Of a DNA stretch of 64,000 bases, positions 47,604 to 62,075 are shown piece after piece. The position numbers and the translations under genes are program-made. This stretch comes from Hydractinia symbiolongicarpus. Its lineage: Eukaryota; Cnidaria; Hydrozoa; Anthoathecata; Hydractiniidae. The stretch spans positions 14,156,001 through 14,220,000 of the forward strand of contig NC_079880.1 in the NCBI RefSeq assembly GCF_029227915.1, written 5' to 3'. A model generated the notes under the pieces. That model saw only the letters and a list, made by a program, of their open reading frames with translations. It did not search any database and had not been told where the DNA came from. The first letter of the stretch is position 1. The number at the start of each line of letters is the position of its first letter.

Positions 47604-50600
47604 TTAACAAATTGTTATAATTTTTCGGAGAATTGCGGGTGGACATGGAAATCTCTTGTGACATTCGCATAAGTTTTTTATGGCATCAATATAACATTCA
47701 AAATACGGTCCATTCCCATAAGGGTTGCATGGTTCCATACATTGCTGCCATTCCTTTCTGGTCCATTGGCAACATCGTCCCCGGTTAATCATGCTTTGTG
47801 GACCTTTACATATACTGAAAGAACCGCAATCCAATGGAAATCCCTGAAAGAATAAAAATGCATGTAAAAATAGAAAACAGATAACTGACTGATCGAAGGT
47901 TTGTAAAGCAATGTCCAACTTTTCTACTTTCTTTAGAGCAAGCGCGAAGTGAAATTTATTTTTGTAAATAAAGGTTTTAATTATAAAATAAACGTAATTG
48001 CCAAATTTTGAAGTAAGTGTGTATTCTCCTTCCAGTTGGAAATTGGTTGAATGAATACTTTTAAAAATTAAAAACAATAACATTCCTCTTCCTCTGTATT
48101 TTATCTTGTCAAAGGAACGTACTGGCTAAAAAATTATTGTGAACATGGCTTTTATGTCCAGTGTATTTGTTATAACCCAAACTTTTCACCTACGTTTTTC
48201 TGCGTGAAACCATGATTGCTTCGAACGACCCGCTTTAAATTGTTATCAAAGGTGGCTAACAAAACCTATGCTTGTTAGGTGATGCTTGTTAGGTGAGAAG
48301 AAAATATAACCTAATTTATTGTAATCGGCGCTTGATCAGCAGAACGAATGATAAATGCTTTTACATGACTCTTCTTAAAAAAGTATTTCTGTTATAGAGG
48401 ATGGTGCCAACTACCTTAAATGTTCATCTTTTTTGTAATTCCTTTTAAAAGCGCCCCTCTTAAATAAGCGACCACGGGCGGTTTTTTAATATGTTAATGT
48501 ATTCTAATATTTTGGGAATTAGAAGAAACGATCTTTGTACGCAAAGAGAGTTTTCTTCTTAAAATGAAATTTCATGTTAAAATACCTTTTTTTTTAAGAA
48601 TTTTGCTGTTATTTCATTGATATAAAAGAAATTTAATCTCAAAACAAACATTTACGCTCAGGGTATGTTATCTATACCTGTTACATTTTCTGTTTTTATA
48701 TTTTGCGACTTCGACATAACACAAAAATGTAATATTCTTATAAGCGCTCCTCTCGATATATTATCCCTCTCGAATAAACATCCACCCTAAAAATATTGGA
48801 GTTAAAAATTCTTTTTTGTCCCTATATTGTGTCAAATATAGTGCATAAATGTGCCGGCTTTCCTTGATCTCAAAATTATGAAAAAAAGGCGCCACAGGTA
48901 CTTTTTGCGTAATATATAATAGGCGCAAGGGCGCTTAAGCTTGATTCTCATATGGCGTTAGTTCGGGTTAAGCAGGTGTGCTAATTGGAGTTATTTTTTA
49001 ATGCCTAATGAAAACGTCGATGAGTCATTAGCTCTCCTGTTCTAGTTCCAGATTAGTCCAAACACACTTCTGTATAAAAGTGAGCATGTAATGATGTGTA
49101 GAAGCTATTTTTACACATTTGTTTCCAAATTGGCAGACAAAAAAGTTTATCAATACAAGATTATTCATTATTTCTTGCACAAGATGGTCATATTCCCCAT
49201 ATAGCCCTTGCCTAACAAGTTCACGGACACACAATCTATACCGTTTTCGATTTCCCTTCTTTTTTATTCGCCTTATAAAAATTCACGACGAAATATCCTC
49301 CTCGATATTATTAAACATATTTTATCAACCTAAACAATTAAATCAGCGTTAATTTTACTTGTAGTTGACACGTCCTCAAGCTAACGCGACGGACAGACAT
49401 TACGTATACGGATATTACAATATCTAACATGATTAACCTGAGTTCTGAAGTTAGCTCGTAAAAATCAACGCGAATCAACGCAAGATGAAAACTAAGCTTA
49501 ATTGATATTTTCTTATTCACTTTGTTCAACCGAGAATGAAAGCCTTTGTAAAAGTTCTAATCAAGCATGCGCTATCAGGCGCATGCGTATCTTGCCTCGA
49601 TTGCTATGGAAATAAGTTACGCTAAAAAAACAAGTTACGACAGTTACTTTTCACCTAACGTTTTACGAACTTTAGGTAACATCTTTGAACAGATAGAATT
49701 ATAAGCTTACACACGGTTTATTGACACAAAAAAATAATAAAATAGAGTCATTTATGAACTGTTTATTGACACAATCTATAACACGCTTTTGTATAACAAT
49801 TGTTTTTAGACATCATGTACCTCCCATCCACCACTACATACGGAATGTGTAATTAAAATAAAAACAAGATTAACTTGCAGCCTTTTAATTTAGGAACACT
49901 GAGAATGTTGAAAAAACAGCCACATTCTTTCTAGTTTTCTGAAGACTGCTATCTCAAGAAGAAACTAACTGTTCGAGCACCATGATGTAGTTTTATCCGC
50001 ATAATGATGTGAACCCATCCTCGTCCTAGGATTTAATCTAAAAAATGGCGCTAGCTACGAGGACACGTATAGCATGGCTAGTCGTAAATCCGTGTAAACT
50101 CCAGTTACTATCTTTTGCTCACAAACAGAAAAAAAGCATTATAATATATTCAAACTTACGACTTCTCCCGTCCTTTATATAAATATAGCATTCCGTGTTT
50201 CGGTAGCACGGCTTATTTCTCTCGCACAGACAAACAGAGTAAAGCTGTTATTAATATAGAGACTAGTCGATAAGGCCCATGGAAAAATCCACTTAGGCAG
50301 AAGAAGAATATAAAAAAAAGTTGTTTTAGGTTTTTTGCTGACATCAGCCAGTGCATGAAAAAAAAAAGTTCGCGAAATTTTTTTATCCGTTTCCTGTAAT
50401 TTGCAGAGCTTGGTTTAAAAATTATACTGACGTCAGCAATGGTCCGTAGAAAGCTAATTTTTTTTTTGGAAATTTATATACCTGTTGCCTTCATCGTATA
50501 GATCTTGAAACGCTAATCAAGAAAATGTATTGGATTATGTACTTTTGACAAACGGTTGCAGAGATATTCAGGTTTGAATATTTTTCGATGATGTCATTAA

Positions 50601-53156
50601 CCCGTTCATTCCGAAACGGATTTGGGATTTGGGGACCCAGGTTTGCGAAACTTGCCCAAATTGGTCCTAGGTGGTCCCTGGTTACCCACGCGATGAAAAA
50701 TCATTGACGTCACCACTTCGTTTCCAAGTTACTTGGCCTCAAAGTTTTAGGTGCACTTTAAAGGCTTCATTCATTTAATATAGAGGATATTGACGTTAAA
50801 GTAGTGTTATTGACGTCGCGCGGTAACGTCATATAATTTAACATTTGAGACATACATTTTTCGGCAACTTCAAAGGAAATTTTGGCGACTTTAAAGGAAA
50901 ATGACGATATCCACTATGACCGTCACATACACTCCGTATTATTATAAAAGACTAGTCGATAAGGCCCGTGGAAAAATCCACTTAGGCAGGATAACAGAGA
51001 AAAACAACCGTCATTTAAATTTTGATGACGTCAGCAGAGACATGTCAGAACACAAAATGTTTTTTTTCAGAAATTTGTATGCCTGTTGCCTTCATCGTAT
51101 AGATCTTGAAACGCTGATCAAGAAAATGTATAAGATCATGTACTTTTGACAAACGGTTGCAGAGATATTAGGGTTTACAGGTTTTTTGATGACGTCATTA
51201 ACCCGTCCATTCCGAAACGGATTCCGTAACCTAGGTTTGAAAAACTTACCTAAATTGGTCCCAGGTAGTCCCTAGTTACCCACGCAGGAGATGACGTCAG
51301 TTATTTCCACCCGTTTCCAAGTTATTTAGCCTTAAAATTAAAAGTGCAATGCAATGGCTTCACTAATCTTATACTTTCCTTTAACGTCAATATTGCATTA
51401 ACGTCAAAGTTTGCTTATTCTTCAGAACAAATTTATAGACGATGTTTTACAGACTTTATCAAAGAAAATAGTAAAGAAATTCTATCCACTTTGCAAAAGT
51501 GACAGACAGACAGAACTGGTGTATTAATATATAGACTAGTCGATAAAGCCCGTGGAAAAATCCACTGAGGCAGAATAAAAATTTTGATGACGTCAGCAAC
51601 CCATCCACAAAAAAAAGTAGAACTGTGTTTCCACGTTGCCTCTATTGTGTAGAGCTTAAACTGCTGATCAAGAAAATGTATATGATCATGTGCTTTTGAT
51701 GAGCGGTTAATGAGATATAAGGGTTTTAAAATTTTGCTGACGTCAGCAATGGCCAGTCAAACCCCCAAAACTTTTTTTTAGAAATTTGTATACCTGTTGC
51801 CTTCATCGTATAGATCTTGAAACGCTGATCAAGAAAATGTATAGTATCCTATGTTTTTGACAAACGTCTAAGGAGATTTAAGGGCTTTAAAATTTTGCTG
51901 ACGTCAGCAAAGTCCCTATCAAAAGTTCCAAAAAAAATTTCTTCACAAATTCGTACACCCGTTGCATTCATCATATAGATCTTGAAACGCTGATCAAGAA
52001 AATGTATAGTATCCTATGTTTTTGACAAACGCCTAAGGAGATTTAAGGGCTTTAAAATTTTGCTGACGTCAGCAAAGTCCCTATCAAAAGTTCCAAAGAA
52101 AAATTTCTTCACAAATTTGTACACCCGTTGCATTCATCATATAGATCTTGAAATGCTGATCAAGAAAATGTATAGGAACGTGCACTTTTGACAAACGGTT
52201 GCAGAAATATTGGGATTTGAAGGTTTTGTGATGACGTCATCAACCCGTCCATTCCGAAACGGATTCGGGGATCCAGGTTTGGGAAACTTACCCAAATTGG
52301 TCCCAGGTGGTCCCTAGTTACCCACGCAGTGAAAAATCATTGACGTCACCACCTCGTTTCCAAGTTATTTGGCCTCAAAGTTTTAAGTGCACTGTAACGG
52401 CTTCATTAATTTAATATAGGATATTGACGTTAAAGTGGTGTTATTGACGTCGCGCCGTACCGTCAGAAAATTTAGCATATTAGACATGCATTTTTCGGTT
52501 ACTTCAAAGAAAATTTCGGTAAAATTAAAGGAAAATGAACATATCCACTTTGCCTGTTACAGACACACGGAACTGGCGTATTAATATAGAGATAGAGATG
52601 ATTGCAATCGAGTTACTTCGGGTGCCATTATTAAGACGAGGTTCGCAAACTTTTAAACCACACAGTTGTAAAAAAAACATTTAAAAAAAGACTTTTCATT
52701 AAAGTACCATACAAGTAGTCAAATGGTGCGTCCACGTGCTTAGGCCTTAAAAACAAATGATAAATTTGCTAGCGTGATAGTAATCAATGTCCTAAGTAAA
52801 TAAAATTATTTCCATCGTCCTTGTTTTGTGATAACAATCGTTTGGATACAGGCTGGTGGCGAGAAGTATAAATATCTAACAATATCTAGCGCAAAGTATT
52901 TATTAAAATATTAATTAAAAAGACTTTAGTTCATTATTGTCGCCTAAAAAAATTAAAATGAACCTACTGGTAATGGCGCTCGTGGTTTTGATGGAGGCGT
53001 GAGAAATGGTGGTGGTGGCACTGACACGTGCTCCGAATCTTTTGTTGATGCCTGTTCAGTTTTAATATCATCAGAAGGAATATTTTCAGCACTTGCTTTC
53101 GATGAATACGTATATACGAAAAATGCACAGAAAAAGTAAATTTTGAGTTCTTCCAT
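47604..53156 (-). CDS. Secreted cysteine-rich peptide with PPP linker, gene D (long intron)
   Basis: Proposed exons on the minus strand are 53156-52968 (63 residues) and 47843-47604 (79 residues plus TAA), both phase 0. Exon 1 has a signal peptide (EELKIYFFCAFFVYTYSS), an acidic Ser/Thr-rich stretch, VPPPPFLTPP and ends APLP before GTAGGT. Exon 2 follows TTCTTTCAG and starts GFPLDCGSFSICKG. It has 11 cysteines, with CCQWTRKEWQQC, and a longer C-terminal tail than its relatives. It is closest to gene C (FPLDCGSFSIC against WPFDCSTFSIC). The join spans 5.1 kb, mostly filled by repeats. The exons are well supported singly; their pairing is inference. Confidence 0.6.
47844..50261. other. Inside the proposed gene D intron, no gene recognised
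   Basis: No exon 1 candidate with signal peptide plus proline-rich end was found here on the minus strand, which supports the distant exon 1. A short direct duplication, TGCTTGTTAGGTGA, lies near 48270-48290. Confidence 0.45.
50262..50950 (+). mobile_element. Repeat element ACTAGTCGATAAGG, copy 3
   Basis: It starts ACTAGTCGATAAGGCCCATG and contains the CATTCCGAAACGG core and a CTGACGTCAG site near 50427. Copy 4 starts immediately after it. A GACAAACAGAGTAAAGCTG tail just upstream looks like the 3' end of a further related element. Confidence 0.7.
50951..51534 (+). mobile_element. Repeat element ACTAGTCGATAAGG, copy 4
   Basis: This is the shortest full copy, with both family ends, GATGACGTCAGC near 51024 and GATGACGTCAT near 51189. 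It is joined head to tail to copies 3 and 5. Confidence 0.72.
51535..52591 (+). mobile_element. Repeat element ACTAGTCGATAAGG, copy 5, internally amplified
   Basis: Its ends match the family. The middle has been expanded to about three tandem sub-units of 161-165 bp. Each brings a perfect TGCTGACGTCAGCA palindrome (51735-51748, 51896-51909, 52061-52074) and GATCTTGAAACGCTGATCAA. That 14-bp palindrome is the CRE-type Maf recognition element. Confidence 0.75.
52592..52967. other. Intron start of gene D, nothing recognised
   Basis: This is unique AT-rich sequence between the repeat block and exon 1 of gene D. Confidence 0.4.
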
Positions 53157-53191
53157 ATTCACTTAAATTCCTTATCTGTTTAATTGACTTG

Positions 53192-53200
53192 TTATATAGA
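53192..53200 (-). promoter_or_regulatory. TATA-like box of gene D
   Basis: TCTATATAA on the minus strand lies about 36-44 bp before the ATG of gene D. That leaves only a short leader. Confidence 0.4.
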
Positions 53201-53279
53201 AACTCACGTATTCTTTCCAATTCATTGATCTAAATGAATGATTACTACTTGGTCTTAAATATCACATCTTCAGAATGTC

Positions 53280-53325
53280 TATATAGTGCAGAATTATTGA
53301 GAAAACTTCACAAGTGATCCGTGAC
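53280..53325 (+). promoter_or_regulatory. TATA box and conserved leader block of gene A
   Basis: TATATAG at 53280-53286 is followed by TGATCCGTGAC at 53315-53325. The same 11 bases occur at 55520-55530 before gene B. Genes D and A diverge from this 0.25-kb interval. Confidence 0.45.
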
Positions 53326-53404
53326 AACAAGCTGAAATATGAAAATAGTTTCGGCACTTTTTTATCTGTACTTAAAATACATACACAGAACTCTGACAGA
53401 AGCA

Positions 53405-54164
53405 ATGTTTGTTTTAAAATGCACAACGCTCTTGGCTTTCCTAAACAATTTCAACATTATCATTGGGCGAAGTTTAGAAAACGAAGCAGCTATTAACAGC
53501 GATAAACATTCGCAAATATCAGTAGATTTAAATTCAACTATGGCAAAGAAAAAACAATATCTTCAACTCGTTTGTATGCCTTATAAGGTGTGCCCCTTTC
53601 CAACGCCTCCCACCTCACCTACGCCACCACCTTGGGTTGCTCCAATGGTATGTACCTCATTTACTCACAATATTGAACGTTTGTACATCTGTTTTGTTAC
53701 CGTTACTTAATTGTCAAGGTTACCTTTATGTTTTCAGGTTCCATTAATCACAAAAGTTTGATTTGTTAGTCATTATTGCACTGCCAGACAAACCAAGCAT
53801 TTTTTATAATAATATGTATTATATGTAATATACCATAAATAGTAAAAAAATATTTATATACTTTCTAAATAAAAAATATAATATAATATAAATATAATAT
53901 ATATTTAAAGAATATTAAAGTTTACAACATTTGTTATAAATCAATATCTTGTGTCATCATTTTGTATTTTAGTTTCCATTCAAATGTAAAGAATTTGGAA
54001 CCTGTCCGATAAAAAAGACACAAAAGAAACGCAGAGGTTGCTGCAGAAAATGCAAACAATCCACAAAAAACTGTCGTAGAGATTCGAAAGCTCAAATGTA
54101 CCATATGTGTTACCATTTTGCTCTTGGGTGCCTCCATTCATGTCAAATGCAGTTCAAATGTTAA
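53405..54164 (+). CDS. Secreted 10-cysteine basic peptide, gene A
   Basis: Exons 53405-53647 and 53973-54164 join in phase 0 (ATG|GTATGT donor, TTTTAG acceptor), giving 144 residues. Residues 1-23 form a signal peptide (FVLKCTTLLAFL core). The propeptide runs to FPTPPTSPTPPPW at the end of exon 1. Exon 2 starts FPFKCKEFGTCP and is Lys/Arg-rich. Its pattern is C-x5-C-x12-CC-x2-C-x6-C-x11-C-x6-C-x3-C-x5-C, the cleanest form of the family. An earlier in-frame ATG at 53339 would add 22 residues; I prefer 53405 because the signal peptide then starts the protein, as in its relatives. Confidence 0.8.
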
Positions 54165-55390
54165 AAAATGGTCTCGTTGAAGATTTGGGATTTAGACAAC
54201 CTTCTGTAAATAATTACAAACAAAAGAATTAAACAAATTCCTTCTTTTCGTATCTTTTGCTAATAAGTTCTCCCTGTAACATATAGATTTGCCATTTAAT
54301 AAAAGAATTCACAACAAACCTTATATTCTTAGCGAGATTATCAGTTCTATCCATCATTTGTTTGTTTTGTTTTCTTTTATGTTATTTCAAATTATAACTT
54401 TCTATCTCTTCCGTGTTTGTTGTTGTACAAGACCTAATCCTTGTTGTAAATATACTCTACAGATGCTTGAAAAAGAAAAATTATTTTTAGAACCTCTTCG
54501 GTCCAATCCAGAAATGTAAAATATTTTAAAACTTGGAAATAAAGGATGGTTCTTGTTATTATGTTCAGAAAATTTGATCATTTTTAACCTATCAATTTAT
54601 ATGTACTTAATCTGTCTTCTTTATGTCAAAATCAAATATAAATGTAGCTAAAAGATTTCGTGATTTCATTATTATAAAGTAATACGTGAATATACTTCAA
54701 CAAAATGAATTGCTGCTATCAATGTATGAACTGTTTCTTAAACAAAAAATTACAAGACCATGAAAATAAATAATAAAGAAAATGGTGAAAACTGCAAGAC
54801 TGTACACCTAAAAAGTGAAAAGCTTGTAAACTTATAACTGAGACTAAAATATGAGTAGTAAAAAATTTTCGGCATTAATCTACTGCATGTTCCAAAAATA
54901 CACCATGAAACATCTTGGATTTTTGCATTGCTAAGCACACTTGCTGCAGCTATTTTTGTAAGAAAATTGGGCAGAAATTATTTTTTGTGTTTTTTGTTAT
55001 TGTTTTTGTTTTGTGAAGCTATTAACCAAATGTTCCTGGCAATACACAAGCCATGTTATATAGCTTGGTAGAAATAGTGGTGTGTCTAAAAGGAAAAAAC
55101 AAATCAATAGACCAATTCGTTTAAAGACGATTGCACCTAACGATTTAGGGCATTGATATTTTTATCGAATTTAAGTTTTTATCAAAATTCTTCGCGACAT
55201 TTTGTGCCTAAGTTTATATTTCTTTTTTTTTTGTAACAGTCACCAATTACGCTTTTATGTGGTATATCCGTTAAAAAAAAGAAACTTAAACATCCATTTG
55301 TCATATTTTGTAAGTCTTTGCGTTTTAAACAGTCGCAGAAATGAATATCTGTAAAATGCAAATTTTGACTTGCAAAATTTGTCCCTTTAA
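54165..55390. other. Intergenic between genes A and B
   Basis: AATAAAAG at about 54298 and AATAAAGG at about 54538 are possible poly(A) signals for gene A. No other gene is supported. Confidence 0.45.
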
Positions 55391-55530
55391 TATAAAAAGG
55401 TGTGTGCTGACGTTTTCCGTTTCAAAAACAGGTTAGTTTTAGGAAGTTGAGCATTTTTACATGTTTTTTCTTCTCGACTCGTTCCGCACGATCTATTTTT
55501 TGGGTACAATCTTGAGAACTGATCCGTGAC
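55391..55530 (+). promoter_or_regulatory. TATA box and conserved leader block of gene B
   Basis: TATAAAAAGG at 55391-55400 is a strong TATA box. The shared TGATCCGTGAC block is at 55520-55530, about 50 bp before the ATG. Confidence 0.5.
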
Positions 55531-55582
55531 TAAATTTAAAACAAGATGTCTAAGCACGTATGAAGTACTAGAGAAAAAAAAA

Positions 55583-57634
<2,052 letters not shown>

Positions 57635-60244
57635 GCCATTGAATAGACAGAATTGGGATGATAATAGTCATCAGTCTATTTTAACCAATAACCAATAAAT
57701 GTTTGTAAGACCATAAAAAATAAAAAGAAATATAAAAAAGAAACGATTAAAATTGTAGTCTTAATATTTTTCTGTTCTGTTACTTCGTTTTGAGGTATAA
57801 ATCTTAGAATGCATACAGAAGAAAGGTTGTTTAACCCAATGAAGTCTCAATTGGGCTAGTATTGTTTGCACTATTGCCCAATTGACTACGAAATTTGTTA
57901 TTCTGGGTGCGAAATATTTGCAACTGGCATTAGCAGATTTGCCATATAGTCAAAATTTCAATAGCTTTGTAATTTTTGGGGGAAGAGTAATTTTATCTGA
58001 AAAAGTCAGAAAGTTGAAGGCATTAAAATTCTGAAATTTTTGAAACATGGCAACAGTTGTGAAGGAGCTAGCCAAACAATTGAAGTCATAGAATTAACCC
58101 CTTCCCTCTCTTTTTACCCCACTGTACTATTCCGATAGAACGTCATATTTTTGGGATGGACTGTTACTATAAGCCAAACATGAATGTCGGCTCATAACTT
58201 TAAGTCATTTCTAAAGAAATTCCAGGTTATTACTTGCGTGACTCCAGGATTTCTTTTCAGGGGCACAGGGTGAAACACATTTGTATCCAAGGCTCTTCTT
58301 ACCACTTTCCTCAACTGAAACGCATATCGATATATAGTATTTGAAATAGGTTGATGTTCTACCTACATTTTTATGATACGAATGTATTAGGGTCAATTTT
58401 TTGTCAAAATGAGAAAAGCATTGGTTCCAGTATATAAAAGACAATTTTGCAAATGAAATTTTTTACTGCCAATGTAGAAGAATACACTAATCAAATAAAA
58501 TATTTAGACTGTGGATTGATCATTGATTGAGTTCCTGGTTTCTGTATCTCACATCAGACGTCAGGTTTCTTTAATTCGACGTTGTCTCTGTCGCTTTTAT
58601 CGGGAATCTTTCCATTTCCCTATTGAACATTTAGAAAACAACCTACAATACTTGTAGTAATTAGTTCAGCGTATAGATCGTTCCAATACAAGTTGTTTAC
58701 AAAAGAGCTTCGGCGTAGCAAGTATTTGGGGCGGATTTTTACAAGGGTCTTTCAATCCCTTTTTTAATAATTGGCTTTTACCAAACCTAGTAATTGTCCA
58801 TTTGCGAAGATATATTCGCGCAAAATTCTTTGAAACTATACATTCGCGAAATTACATTCTTGAGAAATCTAAAAAACTGGAAATTCGCAAAATTATTTTT
58901 TCGGGAAAGTTTATTTCCTTATGTTAGACTTTGTAAAATCAGTGTATAAGATACAAGCAGAATGACTGAAAAATATCACTTGCTAAAAATATCACTTACT
59001 TTGGCCTCTTACTTCGTATGCTTATTTTACCATTTCCACAAATTTTGTGCAAACAGCTTATAAAACAATAGTGAAAAATGACAAAATAATCCATAAGACT
59101 TTTCACAAGTACCACACTTGTTAAAAGCAACCTCCCTGTAAGCAATACCAAATACATCAACTGACAGTTTGGGTTTAACAAGTGTTTGCTTCAATTTATT
59201 ATATGTTTGGTAAGTTAGCAATTAATAATTACAGCTGGAAAAAACAGGCGTTGTAAACTATAGGAGACATGCAGATCTGCAACATGGGTATAGAAAAAAA
59301 TGTAAAATCTGTTTATTATTTTCGATATCACGTCGTCTATAGAAATTGTCACCCATGAGTTGCAGTTCTGGGAAAGCAGAGGAGGGTGACCTCAATTTTT
59401 TGCTAAATAATAGTATTTTTTAAAAAAAACGTAAATAAAGAGTGTTTTTAAACTGAAATGTGTTTTCTTTTTTTTCGTAGCCTATCAGGACCGTTCAAAT
59501 TAAATCTTGCACTGCAAGCCCTGTAAAAAATGTGACGTCGTTATTTCAATAATTCCGCGCAAAATTTTGAAATTTGTGTAAATGTAGCTATGTTTACACA
59601 GATCACCAGAAATTCTTGCAGCGCATTAGAGATTTTAAAAAAACGGGACATTTCTCTTAATATTATGATTGTACCTATCTGTTGTATATTCTTTAATAGT
59701 CGAATACAGAGAAAAAGGGAAAAAGACAGAAGTGATATTCGCACGACTTTAATTTTCACCTCCCCTTCGATGTTAATGTCAGCTCGGATAGAAATAAATC
59801 AAGTATTGCACCAAATATGAAAACAGCCACAACAAAAGACTTTCTCTTAATAACTTTAAACCATTACCTCTGAACCTCTCAAGTCACTACCACAGGGACT
59901 TAATTAACTTCTTTTTCGATATTGCGCGAATATATACTATACCATATAACATGATTTCTGTGCTTCATCTGTTAAGAGTTATTGCTTTACAAGGTGAAAA
60001 ATCAGGAATATTAACAAATCATGAGATTAATGACACCATATTTTTTGTAGAATGTTATTTTTCACGAGAAACCCCCCTTTTATATATATAATCATAAATA
60101 CATTATATAGATACCTGATTCAAGGAAATTAACGATCACAAATTATTACGAAGGAAATTAAATGCCTGTAACAATTTATAAAAAGGAAGCGATTTACCTC
60201 AACTGACTTATTAAAAGTTTTAAAAAAACGAGTGTATATCACCT
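57635..60244. other. Intergenic, nothing recognised
   Basis: AATAAA at about 57696 is a likely poly(A) signal for gene B. The rest holds only short open frames without supporting motifs. Confidence 0.45.
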
Positions 60245-60431
60245 ATCGCACTTTGTAATCCCGTCGCAATTTTGTAATCCTGTCACACCTTTGTAATCCC
60301 ATCGCACTTTGTAATCTCATCGCACTTTGTAATCCTGTCGCAGTTTGTAGTCTTGTCGCACTTTGTAATCCCGTCGCACTTTGTAATCCCATCGCACTTT
60401 GTAATCTATATTTGTCGCACTTTGTAATCCC
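60245..60431 (+). repeat. 18-bp minisatellite
   Basis: About ten copies of a unit close to TCGCACTTTGTAATCCCG, with single-base variants and one longer spacer (ATCTATATTTG). Confidence 0.9.
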
Positions 60432-60889
60432 TTAAAATTAATGGGATTTTTTTATCGGTACATCACATTTATCTTCTTTCACGTGATTTTAAATACTTTA
60501 TCTTCAGATATTTCTAATCTAATGAGAAGAATAAATATTGGGTATTTCGTGCATATAAAGGAGAAAGTTCTTTTATTACACTTTTAGAACAATATCGTAT
60601 TTTTCTGCAGGTAACACTTTTCTTTTTTTTACATTAATATGTGTTCATCTTTTTTAAACATAGAAATTTATCTAGAATTTTGTGATTAACTCAGACTCAA
60701 TAACTCTGTCTTTTTAAAATAAATCATCTATAAACAAATCAAATGTTGCGTTGGTGAATTGGTTTTGGTAAAATGTGACTCTCTAGGAACAGAAACCATT
60801 TTTACACGTTTTATTTGTAAATACCTTATATTCCTATTGTTTACATTTACTTTGGGAAAATAAATATACAGTTAACTGATTGTCAATTT
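60432..60889. other. Intergenic, nothing recognised
   Basis: AT-rich sequence with no supported feature. Confidence 0.4.
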
Positions 60890-61560
60890 GGTTACCGGTC
60901 CAATAAATAGATAACGAACATGACAACAGCTCTTTGCTTAGGCAACATGCGAAAGAAAGTGAACGGAGGACTGTCGAGGCAGCTTTTATAGACTTGTCCA
61001 AAGCGTTTGATACACTGAGTCATAGAACATTTTTTAATGAACTTCACGCGTACGGCGTGACGAAAGTGGAGTTTCAATGAGGACTTTTTATTTTCTAGAA
61101 AGCCTCACGTTCATCTACAGAGCCACACATCAGATATCGAAGCATGTCTGCCAGGAGTTTTTACAGGAATCGATTTTGGGGCCATTACTGTGTTGTAATG
61201 ACTTTGTTGATCATTTCTAACCAACAAATACTGTAACGTACGCCGATGATACCGTGATCTATTGCTCGTGTAAAATCACAGAACCATCGAAACGACACTG
61301 AAAAAAGAACTTGTAAAAATAGGAATTTACTTTAACGAAAACGAGTTGGTCATTAATATGAATATTGGGCAATTATATCTTCGGAACGTCGAAGAGAATA
61401 GCGTCTTAATCATATCAACTTCAAATAAAGTACAAAAGTCAGACAATCAACAACATTATGTCTTACCCTTATCTTGGTCACGTGTTAGACAATAGTTGCA
61501 CCTTGAATGAAAACTTTAAAGCATACTACAAAAAATGTACAATGCATTAATGACAAATCT
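60890..61560 (+). mobile_element. LINE reverse transcriptase relic
   Basis: AAFIDLSKAFDTLSHR (from about 60979) is the first catalytic aspartate block of non-LTR reverse transcriptases. GVFTGIDFGAI corresponds to the GVPQGS-type block. TYADDTVIYC, with YADD at 61239-61250, is the active-site box. YLGHVLDNSCTLNENF follows further on. The blocks lie in different frames with stops between them, so the element is dead. Confidence 0.8.
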
Positions 61561-61914
61561 GCGATCACACTGCCACCCAGGATGCAACCATGCAAGTTTA
61601 TATTTCGACCATATTATCAATATGGACATACACAAACACGGCCAAATTAACACCTTTAAAACGGCACGTGGAATGAATAATAAAAACTGCCGACAATTAA
61701 AACATAACTAACAAAAAAGCCGGCCAATTTTATACGTAAATTCTTCAACGGAGACGTTTGTTCAAATTTTCAAGGATAATTTAAAATTTAGGGGCCTTTG
61801 TGTGCCCCGACGGGGATTATACCGTAAAACAATGGGACCATCGTAGTATAAATTCTAATTAATTAATCTATGCATTTGAGAAAGCAGCACTTTCGCAACG
61901 AACTGATTCTCTAT

Positions 61915-62075
61915 GAAGAAACCGATTCGACGACTTTGAAAAACTGATTTGACCACTCGAAAACCTAATTTGACGACACAAAAAAAAAACTGATTCGACG
62001 ACACAAAAAAGATTAGACGACACAAAAAGACTGATTCAGCGACACAAAAAAATGATTTGACAACTTCATAAACCG
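61915..62075 (+). repeat. Degenerate minisatellite (GATTCGACGACACAAAAA)
   Basis: About six or seven imperfect copies of roughly 20-27 bp, built from CTGATTCGACGACACAAAAA, lie just past the LINE relic and may belong to its 3' region. Confidence 0.7.

Noticed and set aside
47844-48083. Upstream extension of gene D exon 2 to a Met at 48083
   Set aside because: A good acceptor (TTCTTTCAG) lies directly before the conserved GFPLDC start, and the extension lacks the signal-plus-proline layout of its relatives.
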